From contig NZ_JACSPZ010000003.1 in assembly GCF_014836905.1 (NCBI RefSeq), forward strand, positions 1 through 64,000: DNA of 64,000 nucleotides, in the 5' to 3' direction. The translations under genes were made by a program, and so were the position numbers. Of this stretch, positions 42,846 through 51,752 are shown one piece after another. How positions within the stretch are numbered: position 1 is the stretch's first letter; each line of letters starts with the position of its first letter. The stretch comes from Solibacillus faecavium. Its GTDB lineage: Bacteria > Bacillota > Bacilli > Bacillales_A > Planococcaceae. Below the pieces are notes generated by a model. It searched no databases, was not told the origin of the DNA, and saw only the letters and a list, made by a program, of their open reading frames with translations.

Positions 42846-43265
42846 CTATAACTGTGCTTTAATCTGCTCTGAAAGGTTTGTTAGCACATCCGCTTGGAAA
42901 TCCTGTTGACGACTGTTCCATTCAACTACTAAGCCATCTGTCTCGTCATAGCGCGGTACGAGATGAAGATGATAATGGAATACGGTCTGGCCTGCAGCAG
43001 CACCATTATTGTTGATTGTGTTCATACCTACTGGGTTAAATGCCGCTTTAATCGCATTTGCCACTTTTGGAGCGGCTGCATATAAATTGCGTGCAACGTC
43101 CTCAGGCATTTCAAATAAATCTTTGCAATGCGTTTTAGGAATTAGTAATGTATGACCCTTTGTTAATGGCGCAATATCCATAAAGGCAAATACATGATCG
43201 TCTTCATAAACTTTCAAACTTGGTATGTCCCCAGCGATAATTTTACAAAATAAGCAATCGTTCAT
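42846..43265 (-). CDS. hit: HIT-family nucleotide-binding protein
   Basis: A 139-residue histidine-triad protein. The triad HYHLHLVPR (about 97-105) carries the active-site histidines of HINT-type hydrolases, which cleave adenosine phosphoramidates or dinucleotides. The N-terminus CLFCKIIAGDIPSLKVYEDD carries a CxxC pair typical of the Gram-positive form. It lies divergent from ecsA, as hit does in B. subtilis. Confidence 0.94.
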   Translation of the reverse strand: MNDCLFCKIIAGDIPSLKVYEDDHVFAFMDIAPLTKGHTLLIPKTHCKDLFEMPEDVARNLYAAAPKVANAIKAAFNPVGMNTINNNGAAAGQTVFHYHLHLVPRYDETDGLVVEWNSRQQDFQADVLTNLSEQIKAQL

Positions 43266-43437
43266 CGGATTTTTTCTCTCCTTTTTCTATTATTTTTCTT
43301 TATTTTATCATAGATTATTTTGAAAACTACTTTATGTAAAGGATTTGTATGAAACGTATAAAGAATTGGCTGATTCATTCAGTGTTCAACTTCATGAGCA
43401 TTTGATAAACTGAATTTAGAAAAGAGGAGTGACGACT

Positions 43438-44187
43438 GTGACAATTTTACAATTAGAAAATGTAACAGGTGGTTATACGAAAAAACCTGTAATTAAAGAC
43501 TTATCATTTGAAATTAAAAAAGGTGAGCTTGTTGGATTAATCGGATTAAACGGTGCCGGGAAAAGTACGACAATTAAACATATAATCGGTACACTCTTAC
43601 CTCGTTCTGGGGAAATCCGCTTAAACGGCGTGACACTAAAGGAGAATTTGGATAAATATCGTTCCAGTTTTTCTTATATTCCGGAAACGCCTGTCCTTTA
43701 CGAGGAACTAACATTGAAAGAACATTTACAATTAACAGCAATGGCCTATGGAATAGATGAAAAGACATTAAATGAGCGTTCTGAAAGCCTATTGAAGGAA
43801 TTCCGAATGGAAAAGCGTTTAAATTGGTTTCCATCGCATTTCTCAAAAGGGATGCGCCAAAAGGTAATGATTATGTGTGCATTTTTAGTTAATCCGAGTC
43901 TTTATATTATCGATGAGCCCTTTGTCGGTTTGGACCCACTAGGGATTCAATCATTACTAGATCAAATGGATGAAAAGAAGCGTGCAGGGGCATCGATTTT
44001 AATGTCGACACATATTTTGTCTACTGCCGAAAAGCATTGTGACCGCATCATCCTCCTTCATGAAGGAAGAGTACGGGCACAGGGGACGATGGATGATTTA
44101 CGAAAAGCTTTCAACATGCCGACTGCAACATTGGATGACTTGTACATTGCGATGACAAAGGAGCAGGACAATGAACAACATGCATAA
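43438..44187 (+). CDS. ecsA: ABC transporter ATP-binding protein EcsA
   Basis: A 249-residue ATPase of the Ecs exporter, which affects secretion, competence and intramembrane proteolysis in B. subtilis; the substrate is not established (peptide pheromones in some species). Walker A GLNGAGKST (about 40), signature FSKGMRQKV, Walker B LYIIDEPFVGLD. The GTG start at 43438 follows agaggag; an earlier GTG overlaps that RBS. It overlaps ecsB by 17 bases. Confidence 0.94.
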   Translation: MTILQLENVTGGYTKKPVIKDLSFEIKKGELVGLIGLNGAGKSTTIKHIIGTLLPRSGEIRLNGVTLKENLDKYRSSFSYIPETPVLYEELTLKEHLQLTAMAYGIDEKTLNERSESLLKEFRMEKRLNWFPSHFSKGMRQKVMIMCAFLVNPSLYIIDEPFVGLDPLGIQSLLDQMDEKKRAGASILMSTHILSTAEKHCDRIILLHEGRVRAQGTMDDLRKAFNMPTATLDDLYIAMTKEQDNEQHA

Positions 44188-45349
44188 TGTATGGGCTAAG
44201 CGCTTTGAGCATTACATAGGCGAAGTAATGAAATATATGCGCTTCGTCTTTACGGGGCATATAGCCATTGTCCTCGTTTTTATTGCTGGCGCAGGGGGCT
44301 ATCAATATAGTGAATGGCTAAAAGTAGTATCAACAGATTTCCCGGCTGAGTGGATTATTGCCGTAATGATTGGGGCACTGATTGCATTGAGCCGACCAGT
44401 AACATTAATAAAAGAGCCGGACCAAGTATATTTATTGCCACTAGAAAGTCAAATGCCCGGCTACTTTAAAAAAGCGATGAACTGGACATTTTGGTCACAA
44501 GTTTTGATTCCGGTTGTATTATGTATTATAGCGATTCCATTATTAAAGGCTGTAACTGAACTTTCTGCTGCTGAAATTTGGATGAATGTATTATTTATAG
44601 CTATCTTGAAATGGTTTAATGTGCGCGGTGAATTCTATTATAGATATGTGAACCGTGGTCACTCAATTGGTTTGGACCGGGTTGTCCGGATGGTCGTATC
44701 GATTTTAGCCATTCAGATGATGCTAACAAACGGTTTAATTGGTATCGTATTTTTGATTATGCTCGTATTTTATAACATCACGCTTCAGAAAAGAATGCAG
44801 AATAATCCAGTACCATATGAACATTTTATTAAACTAGAACAAAATCGCATGATGCGTTTCTATCGTTTTGCGAATTACTTCACAGATGTCCCGCATTTAA
44901 AGGGATCGGTAAAGCGCCGTGCTTGGTTGGATTTTGCGTATAAGGCGATTAGTTTTAAAAAGGAAAATACACAGGCTTTCTTAATTTACCGTACATTTAT
45001 TCGGACAGATGACCATTTCTACCTATGGGTACGTCTAACGGTCATTTCAGCAATTATTGCTATGTTTATAACAATTCCGTTTGTAACATGGATTGTAGTC
45101 GGAGCATTGGCATTTGCAACGACTTTACAACTTAAATATGCATTAATGTCGGCAGGGGATTTCCGAATGGACATGCTTTATCCGATTCCACGAGATACGA
45201 GAAAGCAGGCAGTCGCAAAGTTACTCCGTCAATTAAGTATTGTACAAGCAATAATTGTGACAGTATGTGCGATAATGCAGCCTCAATTTTACATTATTCC
45301 GTTTGTAATTATTGGCGTAAGTGAATTAACGATGAGAATGTCTAAATAA
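44171..45349 (+). CDS. ecsB: ABC transporter permease EcsB
   Basis: A 392-residue membrane component (B. subtilis EcsB is about 408) with six to eight helices, forming the Ecs transporter with EcsA. The stretch FWSQVLIPVVLCIIAIP and the C-terminal YPIPRDTRKQAVAKLLR are seen. aaggagc precedes ATG by 6 bases and the start lies within the ecsA coding end. ecsC, third gene in B. subtilis, is missing: a terminator and repeats come next. Confidence 0.9.
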   Translation: MNNMHNVWAKRFEHYIGEVMKYMRFVFTGHIAIVLVFIAGAGGYQYSEWLKVVSTDFPAEWIIAVMIGALIALSRPVTLIKEPDQVYLLPLESQMPGYFKKAMNWTFWSQVLIPVVLCIIAIPLLKAVTELSAAEIWMNVLFIAILKWFNVRGEFYYRYVNRGHSIGLDRVVRMVVSILAIQMMLTNGLIGIVFLIMLVFYNITLQKRMQNNPVPYEHFIKLEQNRMMRFYRFANYFTDVPHLKGSVKRRAWLDFAYKAISFKKENTQAFLIYRTFIRTDDHFYLWVRLTVISAIIAMFITIPFVTWIVVGALAFATTLQLKYALMSAGDFRMDMLYPIPRDTRKQAVAKLLRQLSIVQAIIVTVCAIMQPQFYIIPFVIIGVSELTMRMSK

Positions 45350-45364
45350 TTCAGTAACAAAACA

Positions 45365-45401
45365 AAGAGCATCTCTTCTTTTGGTGAGAAGAGATGCTCT
45401 T
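45365..45401 (+). terminator. Hairpin terminator of ecsAB
   Basis: aagagcatctcttct and agaagagatgctctt pair over 15 bp. The following T run is short, so efficiency is uncertain. Confidence 0.65.
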
Positions 45402-45457
45402 AGACTGTATACAAACTTTTAAAAAGTATTTGTTAAAAATTAAATTAATATTAAACC

Positions 45458-45633
45458 GTTGATTTCCATTCCGGGACCGATGCTTTCCCCGGGCACGGCT
45501 CCAGCTAACTAAATTGTGCCTACAACGGCAGGCACAATTTAGTGGATCTTCCGCGCGGTGCTCCTGCGATTACTCGTCGCAAAATAAATTTCGCTATTCC
45601 CGGTGGAGTCACGGTCCCTCCATTCCAATCAAC
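45458..45633 (-). repeat. Structured repeat, divergent core copy 3
   Basis: Read on the minus strand this opens with gattggaatggag and closes with ggaatggaaatcaac, matching the core of copies 1 and 2. The block aaatttattttgcgacga, then gagtaatcgcaggagcac, is shared. The variable hairpin is replaced by a longer one (ctaaattgtgcctg... with its complement). It lacks the terminal GGGACA repeats. It lies 152 bases from copy 2 in opposite orientation; the gap between (45634-45785) shows nothing recognisable. Confidence 0.82.
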
Positions 45634-45785
45634 TTATTCATCGCTTTAAATAAAGTGAGCTACGATATCTACGATGACAAATAATCAATTCAAATTAATG
45701 AACATGAACAATTTGTTCCTGCTAAGCATCTAGTTAAATTTATAATAAAAAGACAAAACCCTAAAGACCATTTGTCGACAATCTG

Positions 45786-46060
45786 GAGGCTGGGACATAA
45801 GTAGAAATTTCTTTGTAAAAGGGAAATACTCTTATTAAGAATTGATATTATAATGAATTGATTGGAGTGAAGGGGCGACTCCTGGGGGAACAGCAAAATT
45901 TATTTTGCGACGAGTAACCGCAGGAGCACCGACGCCTGAGACTACAGGCTCAGGCCGTGCCCCCGGAAAGCGTCCCCGTAACGGAAATCAATTCTGGCAA
46001 AAGTAGAAAAACATCTATTTTTTTGGGAAAAATAGATGTTTTTCGTTTTGTTCCAGGCTC
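45786..46060. repeat. Structured repeat, full-length copy 2 (275 bp)
   Basis: GAGGCTGGGACA at the left and TGTTCCAGGCTC at the right are the terminal repeats. The core matches copy 1 almost base for base, with small changes in the AT-rich left arm. The terminal hairpin keeps its arms (aaaaacatctattttt and complement) while the loop differs. The right end is 18 bases from the chromate-transporter stop, so it may terminate that gene. Confidence 0.88.
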
Positions 46061-46078
46061 TTTGATTACACTATAATC

Positions 46079-46606
46079 CTATAAAAACAATCCCCCAATT
46101 AATAGACCAGCTAAAATGACAAAGGCAGGGTGAATTTTAAATTTCTCCAAAGCAAAATAACTTGCAGCAAGTAATAGAATTGTAGGAATAAGGTTATTTA
46201 ATTCATAAGAAGTTTTTGCAAAATCAAATGTCAGAGAAAGCATTAATATTGCAATAGCCGGTAATACATAGCTCGACAAACGCTTTACACGTAAAGAATG
46301 ACGATGCTTATATAATAAGTTTAATAATAACAGCATAAGTGCAAGGGAGGGCGCTACTGTTGCAAAGAGTGCAACCATACTTCCTAAAATGCCGGCCACT
46401 TCAAAACCGATATAACCTGCCATTTTGGTTGCAATCGGTCCCGGTAAAGAGTTGGCAAGGGCGAATACTTCGCTGAATTCTGTTTTCGTCATCCAGCCAT
46501 ATTTTTGTACAACTTCATGCTCGATTAATGGAATTGCAGCAGGACCGCCACCGTAAGCGAGAATATTTGGAAAGAAAAATGCTAAAAATAATTGAAAATA
46601 GGTCAT
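46079..46606 (-). CDS. Chromate transporter (CHR family), second half-protein
   Basis: A 175-residue membrane protein of the split CHR type: short proteins working in pairs to export chromate or related anions. The motif FPNILAYGGGPAAIPLIEHEVV and the conserved ALANSLPGPIATKMAGYIGF (quoted in parts) are the CHR signature. It overlaps the upstream half-gene by 4 bases (ATGA), so the pair is translationally coupled. B. subtilis YwrA/YwrB are a comparable pair. Physiological substrate in a soil bacterium without Cr exposure is unclear. Confidence 0.9.
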   Translation of the reverse strand: MTYFQLFLAFFFPNILAYGGGPAAIPLIEHEVVQKYGWMTKTEFSEVFALANSLPGPIATKMAGYIGFEVAGILGSMVALFATVAPSLALMLLLLNLLYKHRHSLRVKRLSSYVLPAIAILMLSLTFDFAKTSYELNNLIPTILLLAASYFALEKFKIHPAFVILAGLLIGGLFL

Positions 46607-47154
46607 GAAATATCGCCTCCTTTAACGGGAAGAGCAAGTGCGATTATTAATAATGTAGCAATAACAAATCCGGGATGAATATTTAATACAATAATAGCAA
46701 TGAAACTTACAATAAAAATAATCGAAGCCAATTTAATACCAAGGGATGCTTTTGACTTTTTTATAAAATCCCATGTTAAAACACCCATCATCACGGCAAC
46801 AATGGGAATAACCCCATTTGTCATACCGTTTACGAAATCAGATTCGCTAAATTGCTTTAGTGAACCGAGTAATAATACCAAAAGGATGACAGTTGGAAGA
46901 ACCGTTGCTACTAATGCGTTTATGAGTCCCAACCATCCACCTACCCGAAAACCAATATAACCAGCCATCTTTGTAGCAATCGGACCAGGTAAGGTATTTC
47001 CAATTGATATGACATCAGAAAATTCTTCATCTGTCATCCACTCATAAGTTTTAACAACTTCTTTATGTACTAGTGGGATTGTCGTGGGGCCACCACCAAA
47101 GCCAAGTAATCCCGATCTGAAAAACGCAATAAAAATATGTAACTGCTTAGCCAA
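46603..47154 (-). CDS. Chromate transporter (CHR family), first half-protein
   Basis: A 183-residue partner of the gene below, with GLLGFGGGPTTIPLVHKEVV and SIGNTLPGPIATKMAGYIGF. Six hydrophobic stretches are visible. The TTG start at 47154 is set by aaaggagg with 7-base spacing; the frame runs far upstream through hmoB's terminator, which cannot be coding. The two halves share the CHR motif, consistent with gene duplication and opposed membrane topology in the family. Confidence 0.9.
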   Translation of the reverse strand: MAKQLHIFIAFFRSGLLGFGGGPTTIPLVHKEVVKTYEWMTDEEFSDVISIGNTLPGPIATKMAGYIGFRVGGWLGLINALVATVLPTVILLVLLLGSLKQFSESDFVNGMTNGVIPIVAVMMGVLTWDFIKKSKASLGIKLASIIFIVSFIAIIVLNIHPGFVIATLLIIALALPVKGGDIS

Positions 47155-47179
47155 TGTGTTTCCTCCTTTAAATAAGAAA

Positions 47180-47208
47180 GGAGTTACCTTCATAGGAGAG
47201 ATAACTCC
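47180..47208 (-). terminator. Terminator of hmoB
   Basis: On the minus strand ggagtta and taactcc form a stem and TTTCTTATTT follows. It lies 11 bases past the hmoB stop and 26 before the chromate gene. Confidence 0.75.
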
Positions 47209-47218
47209 AAAAAAAGCA

Positions 47219-47725
47219 TTATTCTTTTGATGGGGCACTGTATGTCGTAATATATGCTGCTGCGTTAAACATTGACTGCAAAGCCTGAGTAGTTCCCTCG
47301 AATACCGGGGAAAATGAAGTTTTATACTCATTGCTGTTTTTCCATACTTCATAGGAAGCAGGTCCACCCCATTGGATAATAAATAAATACGTCTCTGCTT
47401 TGATCGGACGGAGTAGGCGATATGCAATGACACCGTCGTTTGTATTTAATGAAGAAATGACGTCGAGAGCTTTTTTCTCGAAAACAGGACGTTCATCTGA
47501 CATAATGGGCATATTGTAAAAAGTAAAATAGCCCTTCTGCTCAAATTGTCCCTTTTGGGCAATGACTTCGAAATTACGGGGTACAGCAAAGATAGACTTT
47601 TTATCGGTTTCATGTAATACGACAGAGTTGCCATTTCCGTGTAATAAGATAAGAGGGTGCTTAGCATTTTTTTCGACTAACTTTTCCATATAGTCGGGTG
47701 TACCTGAAGTTACATAAAAATTCAT
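47219..47725 (-). CDS. hmoB: Heme-degrading monooxygenase HmoB
   Basis: A 168-residue protein of the size of B. subtilis HmoB (YhgC), with an N-terminal extension and a C-terminal ABM domain (about 65-150, VISSLNTNDGVIAYRLLRP then FIIQWGGPASYEVWKNSNEY). HmoB opens the haem ring to free iron; the staphylococcal relative was once named TRAP. The start at 47725 follows aaggaggt; the longer frame lacks an RBS. It lies beside hemE-hemH-hemY, so haem synthesis and breakdown are neighbours. Confidence 0.88.
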   Translation of the reverse strand: MNFYVTSGTPDYMEKLVEKNAKHPLILLHGNGNSVVLHETDKKSIFAVPRNFEVIAQKGQFEQKGYFTFYNMPIMSDERPVFEKKALDVISSLNTNDGVIAYRLLRPIKAETYLFIIQWGGPASYEVWKNSNEYKTSFSPVFEGTTQALQSMFNAAAYITTYSAPSKE

Positions 47726-47759
47726 GGATATGACCTCCTTTTCTTTATTTAGGGGTTTG

Positions 47760-47775
47760 ATTACGTAAACGTAAT
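47760..47775. promoter_or_regulatory. Perfect palindrome upstream of hmoB
   Basis: ATTACGTAAACGTAAT is a 7-bp perfect inverted repeat around AA, 35 bases from the hmoB start. It does not fit a Fur box. It may be an operator for hmoB. The rest of the 250-base gap to hemE is AT-rich with no clear feature. Confidence 0.4.
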
Positions 47776-47975
47776 TGGTTCTATTATTTCCATTTATAAA
47801 GATGTTCAAGCTATTTGTCAAAAAGTTCTATAGCAGAAAGGACAATTTTATGACATTTAAAGAAGAAATCTATACAATTATTCTTGAAAAGCTTATAGTC
47901 GATAATGGATATTAATGACGTTTTTTTAAAAGTACAGAATAAAAATGAATTTATTTTAAGGGGTAGAAATCAAAC

Positions 47976-49025
47976 ATGATGAAATTTAATGATACATTAT
48001 TACGTGCTGCTCGCGGTGAACAAGTAGAACATACGCCAGTTTGGTTTATGCGCCAGGCAGGTCGTTCCCAGCCAGAATATCGTGAAATCAAACAAAAATA
48101 TTCATTAGAAGAGATTACAATGCAACCGGAACTATGTGCATATGTTACACGTTTACCCGTTGAACAATACAACGTAGATGCTGCCATTCTTTATAAAGAT
48201 ATTGTAACCCCTTTACCAGGTATGGGAGTAGATGTAAAAATTAAGGCAGGTATTGGACCGGTCATTTCTAACCCGATTCGTTCTGTAGCCGATGTAGAAA
48301 ACTTGCGCGAGTTTAATGCAAAAGAGCATACACCATATGTTTTAGAAACGATTAAAATGTTAACGAAAGAGCAGTTAAATGTTCCGTTAATCGGCTTTGG
48401 CGGTGCTCCGTTTACACTGGCAAGTTATATGATTGAAGGTGGTCCAAGCCGTAATTATGCAAAAACAAAATCCTTTATGGTTTCACAGCCAAAAGCTTGG
48501 ATTGCGCTAATGGATAAATTAGCTGACATGATTATCGCGGATATTACAGCACAGGTAGAAGCCGGTGCAAAGGCTATTCAAATTTTCGATTCATGGGTGG
48601 GCGCATTAAATGTGGAAGACTACCGAATTTTTATTAAGCCAACAATGACTCGTATTTTTGCTGAATTACGTGCTTTAAATGTACCTTTAATTCAGTTTGG
48701 TGTTGGGGCAACACATTTAGTAAACGAATGGCATGACCTGCCAATCGATGTCGTAGGGTTAGACTGGCGTTTACCAATCCGTGAAGCAGAAGCACGTGGT
48801 GTAACAAAGGCCGTTCAAGGGAACTTAGATCCTACATTATTATTGGCAGACTGGAACGTAATCGAAGCACGTGCAAAAGATATTGTTGATCAAGGATTAG
48901 CACATACAGGTGGTCATATTTTCAACTTAGGTCATGGTGTCTTCCCGGAAGTAGATCCAGCCGTATTAAAACGACTAACAGCATTTGTACACGACTACAG
49001 CCGTGAACAAATTGCAAAACGATAA
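47976..49025 (+). CDS. hemE: Uroporphyrinogen decarboxylase
   Basis: A 349-residue TIM-barrel enzyme that removes four acetate carboxyls from uroporphyrinogen III to give coproporphyrinogen III. The family opening [19 protein letters not shown] (about 23-41) and [17 protein letters not shown] (about 140) are present, as is [12 protein letters not shown] near the end. Two adjacent ATGs follow aaggggtag; the first is used. It leads the hemE-hemH-hemY cluster. The next gap (182 bases) holds a hairpin. Confidence 0.97.
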   Translation: MMKFNDTLLRAARGEQVEHTPVWFMRQAGRSQPEYREIKQKYSLEEITMQPELCAYVTRLPVEQYNVDAAILYKDIVTPLPGMGVDVKIKAGIGPVISNPIRSVADVENLREFNAKEHTPYVLETIKMLTKEQLNVPLIGFGGAPFTLASYMIEGGPSRNYAKTKSFMVSQPKAWIALMDKLADMIIADITAQVEAGAKAIQIFDSWVGALNVEDYRIFIKPTMTRIFAELRALNVPLIQFGVGATHLVNEWHDLPIDVVGLDWRLPIREAEARGVTKAVQGNLDPTLLLADWNVIEARAKDIVDQGLAHTGGHIFNLGHGVFPEVDPAVLKRLTAFVHDYSREQIAKR

Positions 49026-49091
49026 TAATTAAATAATTAATTCTAATTTGATTCGTTGCTATTTGAGAAGGAGAAGGTGAATGTCCTACTG

Positions 49092-49121
49092 ATGTTTTCA
49101 CCGTTTGCACAGTGAAAACAT
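49092..49121 (+). promoter_or_regulatory. Hairpin between hemE and hemH
   Basis: atgttttcac and gtgaaaacat pair perfectly over 10 bp with a 10-base loop. No T run follows, so it is not a standard terminator. It may stabilise the hemE mRNA or regulate hemH. Confidence 0.45.
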
Positions 49122-49207
49122 TAACTCCTTTCTAGTCAGCAATAAAATGAAGTCGAAAATTATCCAAAAATAAAAACGTGTTTAAAAACATTCAGAGGTG
49201 ATCTTAC

Positions 49208-50140
49208 ATGAAAGAAGTACGTGGATTATTAGTAATGGCGTATGGTACGCCATATAAAGAAGAAGATATTGAACGTTATTATACACATATTCGTCATGGC
49301 CGTAAGCCGAGCCAAGAACATATTGACGATTTAACAGAGCGTTACCGTGCAATTGGCGGGATTTCACCTCTTGCAAAAATGACGGAGGCTCAAGCACACG
49401 CATTATGTGCACGTTTGAATGAGGTTCAGGATAAAATAGAATATAAAGTATTTATCGGTTTAAAGCATATTGAGCCATTTGTAGAGGATGCCGTAGAAGC
49501 GATGGTAAAGGAAGGGATTACTGAAGCGGTTTCCATCGTTTTAGCGCCACACTTCTCTACTTTCTCCATTAAATCTTACAACGGACGTGCTAAAGAAGCT
49601 GCCGAAAAGTTAGGCGGTACATTAAATATTACTTCTGTTGAAGCATGGTATGACGAACCGAAATTCATTGAGTTTTGGAAACAAGCAGTAAATGGTGAAT
49701 TGGCGAAGATGACTGAAGAGGAACGTGCAAATGCTTGTCTAATTGTTTCTAACCACTCATTACCGGAAAAAATTAAATTAGCTGGTGATCCATACGAAGA
49801 GCAATTAGTTGAAACTGCCCGTTTAATTGAGGAAGCTTCTGATATTGTGAATGTTGAAGTAGGCTGGCAATCAGCTGGACAAACGCCGGAGCCATGGTTA
49901 GGGCCGGATGTGCAGGATTTAACAAAGGAATTATTTGAGCAAAAGGGTTATAAAGCATTCATCTATACGCCAGTAGGCTTTGTTACAGAGCATTTGGAAG
50001 TTCTTTATGATAATGATATTGAATGTAAAGTTGTATGCGATGAAATTGGCGCAAGCTATTATCGACCAACAATGCCAAATACGCACCCTTTATTTATAGA
50101 CGCAATGGTAGATGCGATAAATAAGAAAATAGCGAATTAA
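49208..50140 (+). CDS. hemH: Ferrochelatase (coproporphyrin ferrochelatase)
   Basis: A 310-residue enzyme, the same length as B. subtilis HemH, inserting Fe2+ into coproporphyrin III in the Gram-positive haem route. The metal-site His is in [10 protein letters not shown] (around 182) and the Glu in [14 protein letters not shown] (around 263). The opening [25 protein letters not shown] (in part) is typical. agaggtga precedes ATG by 7 bases. hemY follows after 14 bases. Confidence 0.97.
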   Translation: MKEVRGLLVMAYGTPYKEEDIERYYTHIRHGRKPSQEHIDDLTERYRAIGGISPLAKMTEAQAHALCARLNEVQDKIEYKVFIGLKHIEPFVEDAVEAMVKEGITEAVSIVLAPHFSTFSIKSYNGRAKEAAEKLGGTLNITSVEAWYDEPKFIEFWKQAVNGELAKMTEEERANACLIVSNHSLPEKIKLAGDPYEEQLVETARLIEEASDIVNVEVGWQSAGQTPEPWLGPDVQDLTKELFEQKGYKAFIYTPVGFVTEHLEVLYDNDIECKVVCDEIGASYYRPTMPNTHPLFIDAMVDAINKKIAN

Positions 50141-50154
50141 TATAGAGAGTGATG

Positions 50155-51588
50155 ATGAAGGTGACTTTAAAAAAGAGGAAGGTTGTTATCGTTGGCGGTG
50201 GAATCACTGGTTTAACGACGGCATACTATTTACAACAAAAAACGAAGGCGCACAATTTACCAATAGATATTGTGTTAATCGAAGCGTCCCTGCGTTTAGG
50301 TGGTAAAATCCATACAGAGCGTAAAGATGGATATATCATTGAACGTGGACCTGAATCGTTTTTTGATACAGGTAGCAGTGTCCGTAAGTTGGCACGTGAT
50401 TTAAATATCGAACATGAAATAGTTCAAAATAATAACGGTCGAACATTCATCGCTGTTGGTAGCAAGCTACATCAAATTCCGAGTAATATTTTACTCGGAG
50501 GGTCACCTAAAATATTCACGTTTATGACATCGAATGTCCTTTCTTTAATGGGGAAATTTCGAGCTGCAGGGGATTTATTTTTACCTAAATTACCTCATGA
50601 AGCCGACGAGGCGATCAGTGAGTTTTTCAGTAGACGCTTCGGGAAAGAGCTTGTAGAAAATTTGGTGGAACCGGTATTGGCGGGAACATTTGCCGGCGAT
50701 GTCGATCATGTTAGTATGCAATCGATGTTCCCGCAATTTTATCAGCTTGAAAATGATTATCGTAGTTTATTGGTTGGCATGAAAAAGACAGGTAAAGGAA
50801 TTTACGCGCTTGTAGATACACCGGGTGAAATTCATTATGAGTCATTTGTAAATGGATTGGAGTCGTTAATTGAGACATTGGAAAACTCGTTGACCGATGT
50901 GACCATTCTTAAAGGACTAAAAGTAAATTGCATTGAAAATAAAATCGATTATTCACAATCGATTACATTAAATGATGGTACTACTATAGATGCCGATAAA
51001 GTTGTGATGACAACACCATTTAATGTGACTAAAAAAATCTTCCCGGATTCTGATATTATGCAGCAAGTGCCGGAGATGAACTATGCAACCATTGCAACTG
51101 TAACGATGGCATTTAAACCTGGAACAACTAAAAAGTATGAAGGTGCGCTTAACTTCTTCGTTTCGCGTAACAGTCATTTTGCGATAACAAGCTGTACGTG
51201 GAGTCATCAGAAATGGGATAATATTACACCGGATGGTCATGAGCTAATACGTGTGTATATTGGTCGTGTCGGTGATGAGTCTATCGTAGAGCTATCAGAT
51301 AATGAAATTGAGAAAATTGTATTGCAGGATTTGAATCGAGCAGTTGGACTCGATGCACAACCGCTGTTTACGACAGTTGCTCGCTGGAAAGAAGCTATGC
51401 CCCAATATACTATCGGTCATCAGCTACGCATGTCTTCAATGAAGGAGCAGTTTTACAAAGAATTCCCGAATGTCTATTTGGCAGGAAGTTCGTATGAGGG
51501 TATTAGTATCCCGGATTGTATCCTACAAGGGAGAGAAACCGCGGAGCTACTACTTGCGCAATTGTTAGAACAAAAGTTGGCAATTTAA
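50155..51588 (+). CDS. hemY: Coproporphyrinogen III oxidase (protoporphyrinogen oxidase-type, HemY)
   Basis: A 477-residue FAD enzyme that oxidises coproporphyrinogen III to coproporphyrin III (also called CgoX). The FAD-binding motif VVIVGGGITGLTTAYYL (about 10-26) is followed by LRLGGKIHTE. The C-terminal AGSSYEGISIPDCILQG completes the flavin site. Several starts cluster here; ATG 50155 is chosen for spacing to agagag, with GTG 50149 possible. It ends the hem cluster, with a terminator. Confidence 0.95.
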   Translation: MKVTLKKRKVVIVGGGITGLTTAYYLQQKTKAHNLPIDIVLIEASLRLGGKIHTERKDGYIIERGPESFFDTGSSVRKLARDLNIEHEIVQNNNGRTFIAVGSKLHQIPSNILLGGSPKIFTFMTSNVLSLMGKFRAAGDLFLPKLPHEADEAISEFFSRRFGKELVENLVEPVLAGTFAGDVDHVSMQSMFPQFYQLENDYRSLLVGMKKTGKGIYALVDTPGEIHYESFVNGLESLIETLENSLTDVTILKGLKVNCIENKIDYSQSITLNDGTTIDADKVVMTTPFNVTKKIFPDSDIMQQVPEMNYATIATVTMAFKPGTTKKYEGALNFFVSRNSHFAITSCTWSHQKWDNITPDGHELIRVYIGRVGDESIVELSDNEIEKIVLQDLNRAVGLDAQPLFTTVARWKEAMPQYTIGHQLRMSSMKEQFYKEFPNVYLAGSSYEGISIPDCILQGRETAELLLAQLLEQKLAI

Positions 51589-51611
51589 TCACTCAATATG
51601 TAAATTGAACA

Positions 51612-51656
51612 AAAACGCTGTATTAAAAGTATAATTGCTTTTAATGCAGCTTTTTT
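51612..51656 (+). terminator. Terminator of the hemE-hemH-hemY cluster
   Basis: gctgtattaaaag and cttttaatgcagc pair with one wobble over 13 bp, and six T residues follow. Confidence 0.85.
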
Positions 51657-51752
51657 GGTGTGAATTTCCTTTATTCGTTCACAAAATTATCCTATTGGCT
51701 TCATGCAAATTTCACATATTTTTAGTACGCTTATTAATGAGGTGCAATGAAA

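Noticed and set aside
12810-46060. The repeats taken as insertion sequences or a CRISPR array
   Set aside because: No transposase, no spacers, copies far apart; they are non-coding structured repeats.
46603-47433. Long form (276 codons) of the first chromate-transporter half
   Set aside because: The extra 93 codons run over the hmoB terminator and the end of hmoB; a TTG with strong RBS at 47154 gives the normal family length.
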